From: a bacterium
GTDB taxonomy: Bacteria; Krumholzibacteriota; Krumholzibacteriia; LZORAL124-64-63
Direction of reading: 5' to 3'
Assembly: GCA_030591105.1 (NCBI GenBank)
Contig: JAUVBS010000158.1
Coordinates: 1-5,678, forward strand
Length of the DNA stretch: 5,678 nucleotides
Positions 4,624 to 5,678 of this stretch are shown in pieces; the stretch's first letter is position 1; each line of letters starts with the position of its first letter. Under the pieces are notes generated by a model that saw only the letters and a list, made by a program, of their open reading frames with translations, ran no database searches and was not told the origin of the DNA. The position numbers and the translations under genes were made by a program.

Positions 4624-5678
4624 ATGGGCAAGATCATCGGTATCGACCTGGGTACGACCAACAGCGTCGTGGCGGTCATGGAAGGCGGCGAAGCCAAGGT
4701 CATTCAAAACAAGGAAGGCAACCGCACCACCGCATCGGTGGTCGCGTGGAATAAAAATGGCGACCGGCTGGTGGGTCTGCTGGCCAAACGGCAAGCGGTC
4801 ACCAACCCCAAGGACACTGTATTCAGCATCAAGCGTTTCATGGGCCGACGTTTCGAAGAGGTGTCGACAGAGCGGTCCGAGGTTCCTTACGAGGTGATCG
4901 CCGGTGCCAATGGAGACGTCCGGGTCAAGACCAGCCAGGGCGAGTTCACGCCGCCGGAGATCTCCGCGCAGATCCTGCGCAATCTCAAAGAGACGGCGGA
5001 GGAGTACCTCGGTGAGGAGGTGACCGATGCGGTCATCACGGTGCCGGCTTACTTCAACGACAGCCAGCGGCAGGCGACCAAGGACGCCGGCAAGATTGCC
5101 GGTCTCACCGTCAAGCGAATCATCAACGAGCCGACTGCGGCATCGCTTGCTTACGGCCTGGACAACAAGAAGGAAGAGACGGTCGCGGTGTTCGATCTCG
5201 GTGGTGGCACCTTCGACGTCTCCATTCTCGAAATCGGTGACGGCGTGTTCAACGTCCTGGCGACCAACGGCGACACCCACCTCGGTGGCGACGATTTCGA
5301 CCAGCGGATCATCGACCATCTGGTCGACATCTTCCTCAAGCAGGAGGGGATCGACCTGAGCAAGGACGCCATGGCGTTGCAACGTCTGAAAGAGGCTGCC
5401 GAACGCGCGAAGTGCGAACTGAGTAGCTCGTCGCAGACCGATATCAATCTGCCGTTCATCACCGCGGACGAGAGCGGTCCGAAGCACATGACGACGACGC
5501 TCACCCGCGCCAAGTTCGAGTCGTTGGTCGACGATCTCATCGAGCGGACGGTCGCTCCGTGTCGGAGCTGCCTGCAGGACGCCAACTTGACCGCCAGCGA
5601 TATCGACGAGGTGATTCTGGTCGGCGGCTCGACGCGTATGCCGGCCGTCGCTGCCAAGGTGAAAGAGGTTTTCGCGAA
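4624..5678 (+). CDS. dnaK: DnaK/Hsp70 chaperone, N-terminal 351 residues (3' end outside the window)
   Basis: DnaK is the cytoplasmic ATP-dependent Hsp70 that folds and protects proteins with DnaJ and GrpE. The visible part is most of the nucleotide-binding domain: phosphate-1 loop [10 protein letters not shown] (5-14), catalytic Lys70 in SIKRFMGRR, connect-1 [20 protein letters not shown] (137-156), [12 protein letters not shown] (167-178), phosphate-2 [12 protein letters not shown] (189-200) with Thr196, [11 protein letters not shown] (216-226), and adenosine loop LVGGSTRMP (332-340). The substrate-binding domain lies beyond the window. ATG 4624 is preceded by AGGGAG with a six-base spacer. 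The [22 protein letters not shown] stretch lacks the extra EVDGEK-type residues of the usual gamma/betaproteobacterial DnaK and looks more like DnaKs of other phyla, so it may be a second or transferred copy. Unusual residues are Ala37 (normally Pro in NRTTPS) and Leu52 (normally Gln in LVGQ). The active site is intact. Confidence 0.95.
   Translation, partial: MGKIIGIDLGTTNSVVAVMEGGEAKVIQNKEGNRTTASVVAWNKNGDRLVGLLAKRQAVTNPKDTVFSIKRFMGRRFEEVSTERSEVPYEVIAGANGDVRVKTSQGEFTPPEISAQILRNLKETAEEYLGEEVTDAVITVPAYFNDSQRQATKDAGKIAGLTVKRIINEPTAASLAYGLDNKKEETVAVFDLGGGTFDVSILEIGDGVFNVLATNGDTHLGGDDFDQRIIDHLVDIFLKQEGIDLSKDAMALQRLKEAAERAKCELSSSSQTDINLPFITADESGPKHMTTTLTRAKFESLVDDLIERTVAPCRSCLQDANLTASDIDEVILVGGSTRMPAVAAKVKEVFA

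Noticed and set aside
4525..5487. A 320-residue open frame antisense to dnaK
   Set aside because: Long antisense frames opposite dnaK are a known by-product of its GC-rich codon use. The sequence shows no domain I recognise, and the sense strand is unmistakably Hsp70.

Overview
The window is GC-rich and reads entirely on the + strand. It most likely comes from a proteobacterium, probably gamma or beta. The main reason is the tRNA-Gly(GCC), tRNA-Cys(GCA), tRNA-Leu(TAA) cluster, in the order of E. coli glyW-cysT-leuZ, with CCA encoded in all three genes. The species cannot be named from this sequence.

Layout. Positions 2-394 hold the C-terminal part of a Gfo/Idh/MocA-type sugar oxidoreductase, followed after 29 bases by a GT4 glycosyltransferase (424-1548, TTG start). 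A short hairpin that may be a terminator follows. Positions 1661-2192 hold the three tRNA genes. Each is preceded by its own TTGACA -35 element, and a good intrinsic terminator lies between tRNA-Cys and tRNA-Leu. Only 52 bases after tRNA-Leu, with no visible terminator or promoter between, a second GT4 glycosyltransferase begins (2245-3378, GTG start). It is followed after 10 bases by a GT2 glycosyltransferase (3389-4363). A 260-base intergenic region that looks more AT-rich than its neighbours carries paired palindromes and a sigma70-like promoter. It leads into a DnaK/Hsp70 gene (4624 to the window end, truncated by the window edge).

How it fits together. The oxidoreductase and three glycosyltransferases look like parts of one cell-surface polysaccharide locus (exopolysaccharide, capsule or O-antigen). 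The oxidoreductase would help make a modified nucleotide sugar, and the transferases would add sugars on the cytoplasmic side of the membrane. The tRNA cluster divides this locus, and the downstream transferase pair may be transcribed from the tRNA-Leu promoter. The DnaK gene appears to be a separate unit and resembles a lineage different from the usual gammaproteobacterial housekeeping DnaK.

I found no CRISPR array, insertion sequence or clearly new multi-gene system. The signals most worth following are regulatory: the tRNA-Leu/glycosyltransferase linkage, and the paired TGCCA-N3-TGGCR palindromes 21 bp apart upstream of dnaK.
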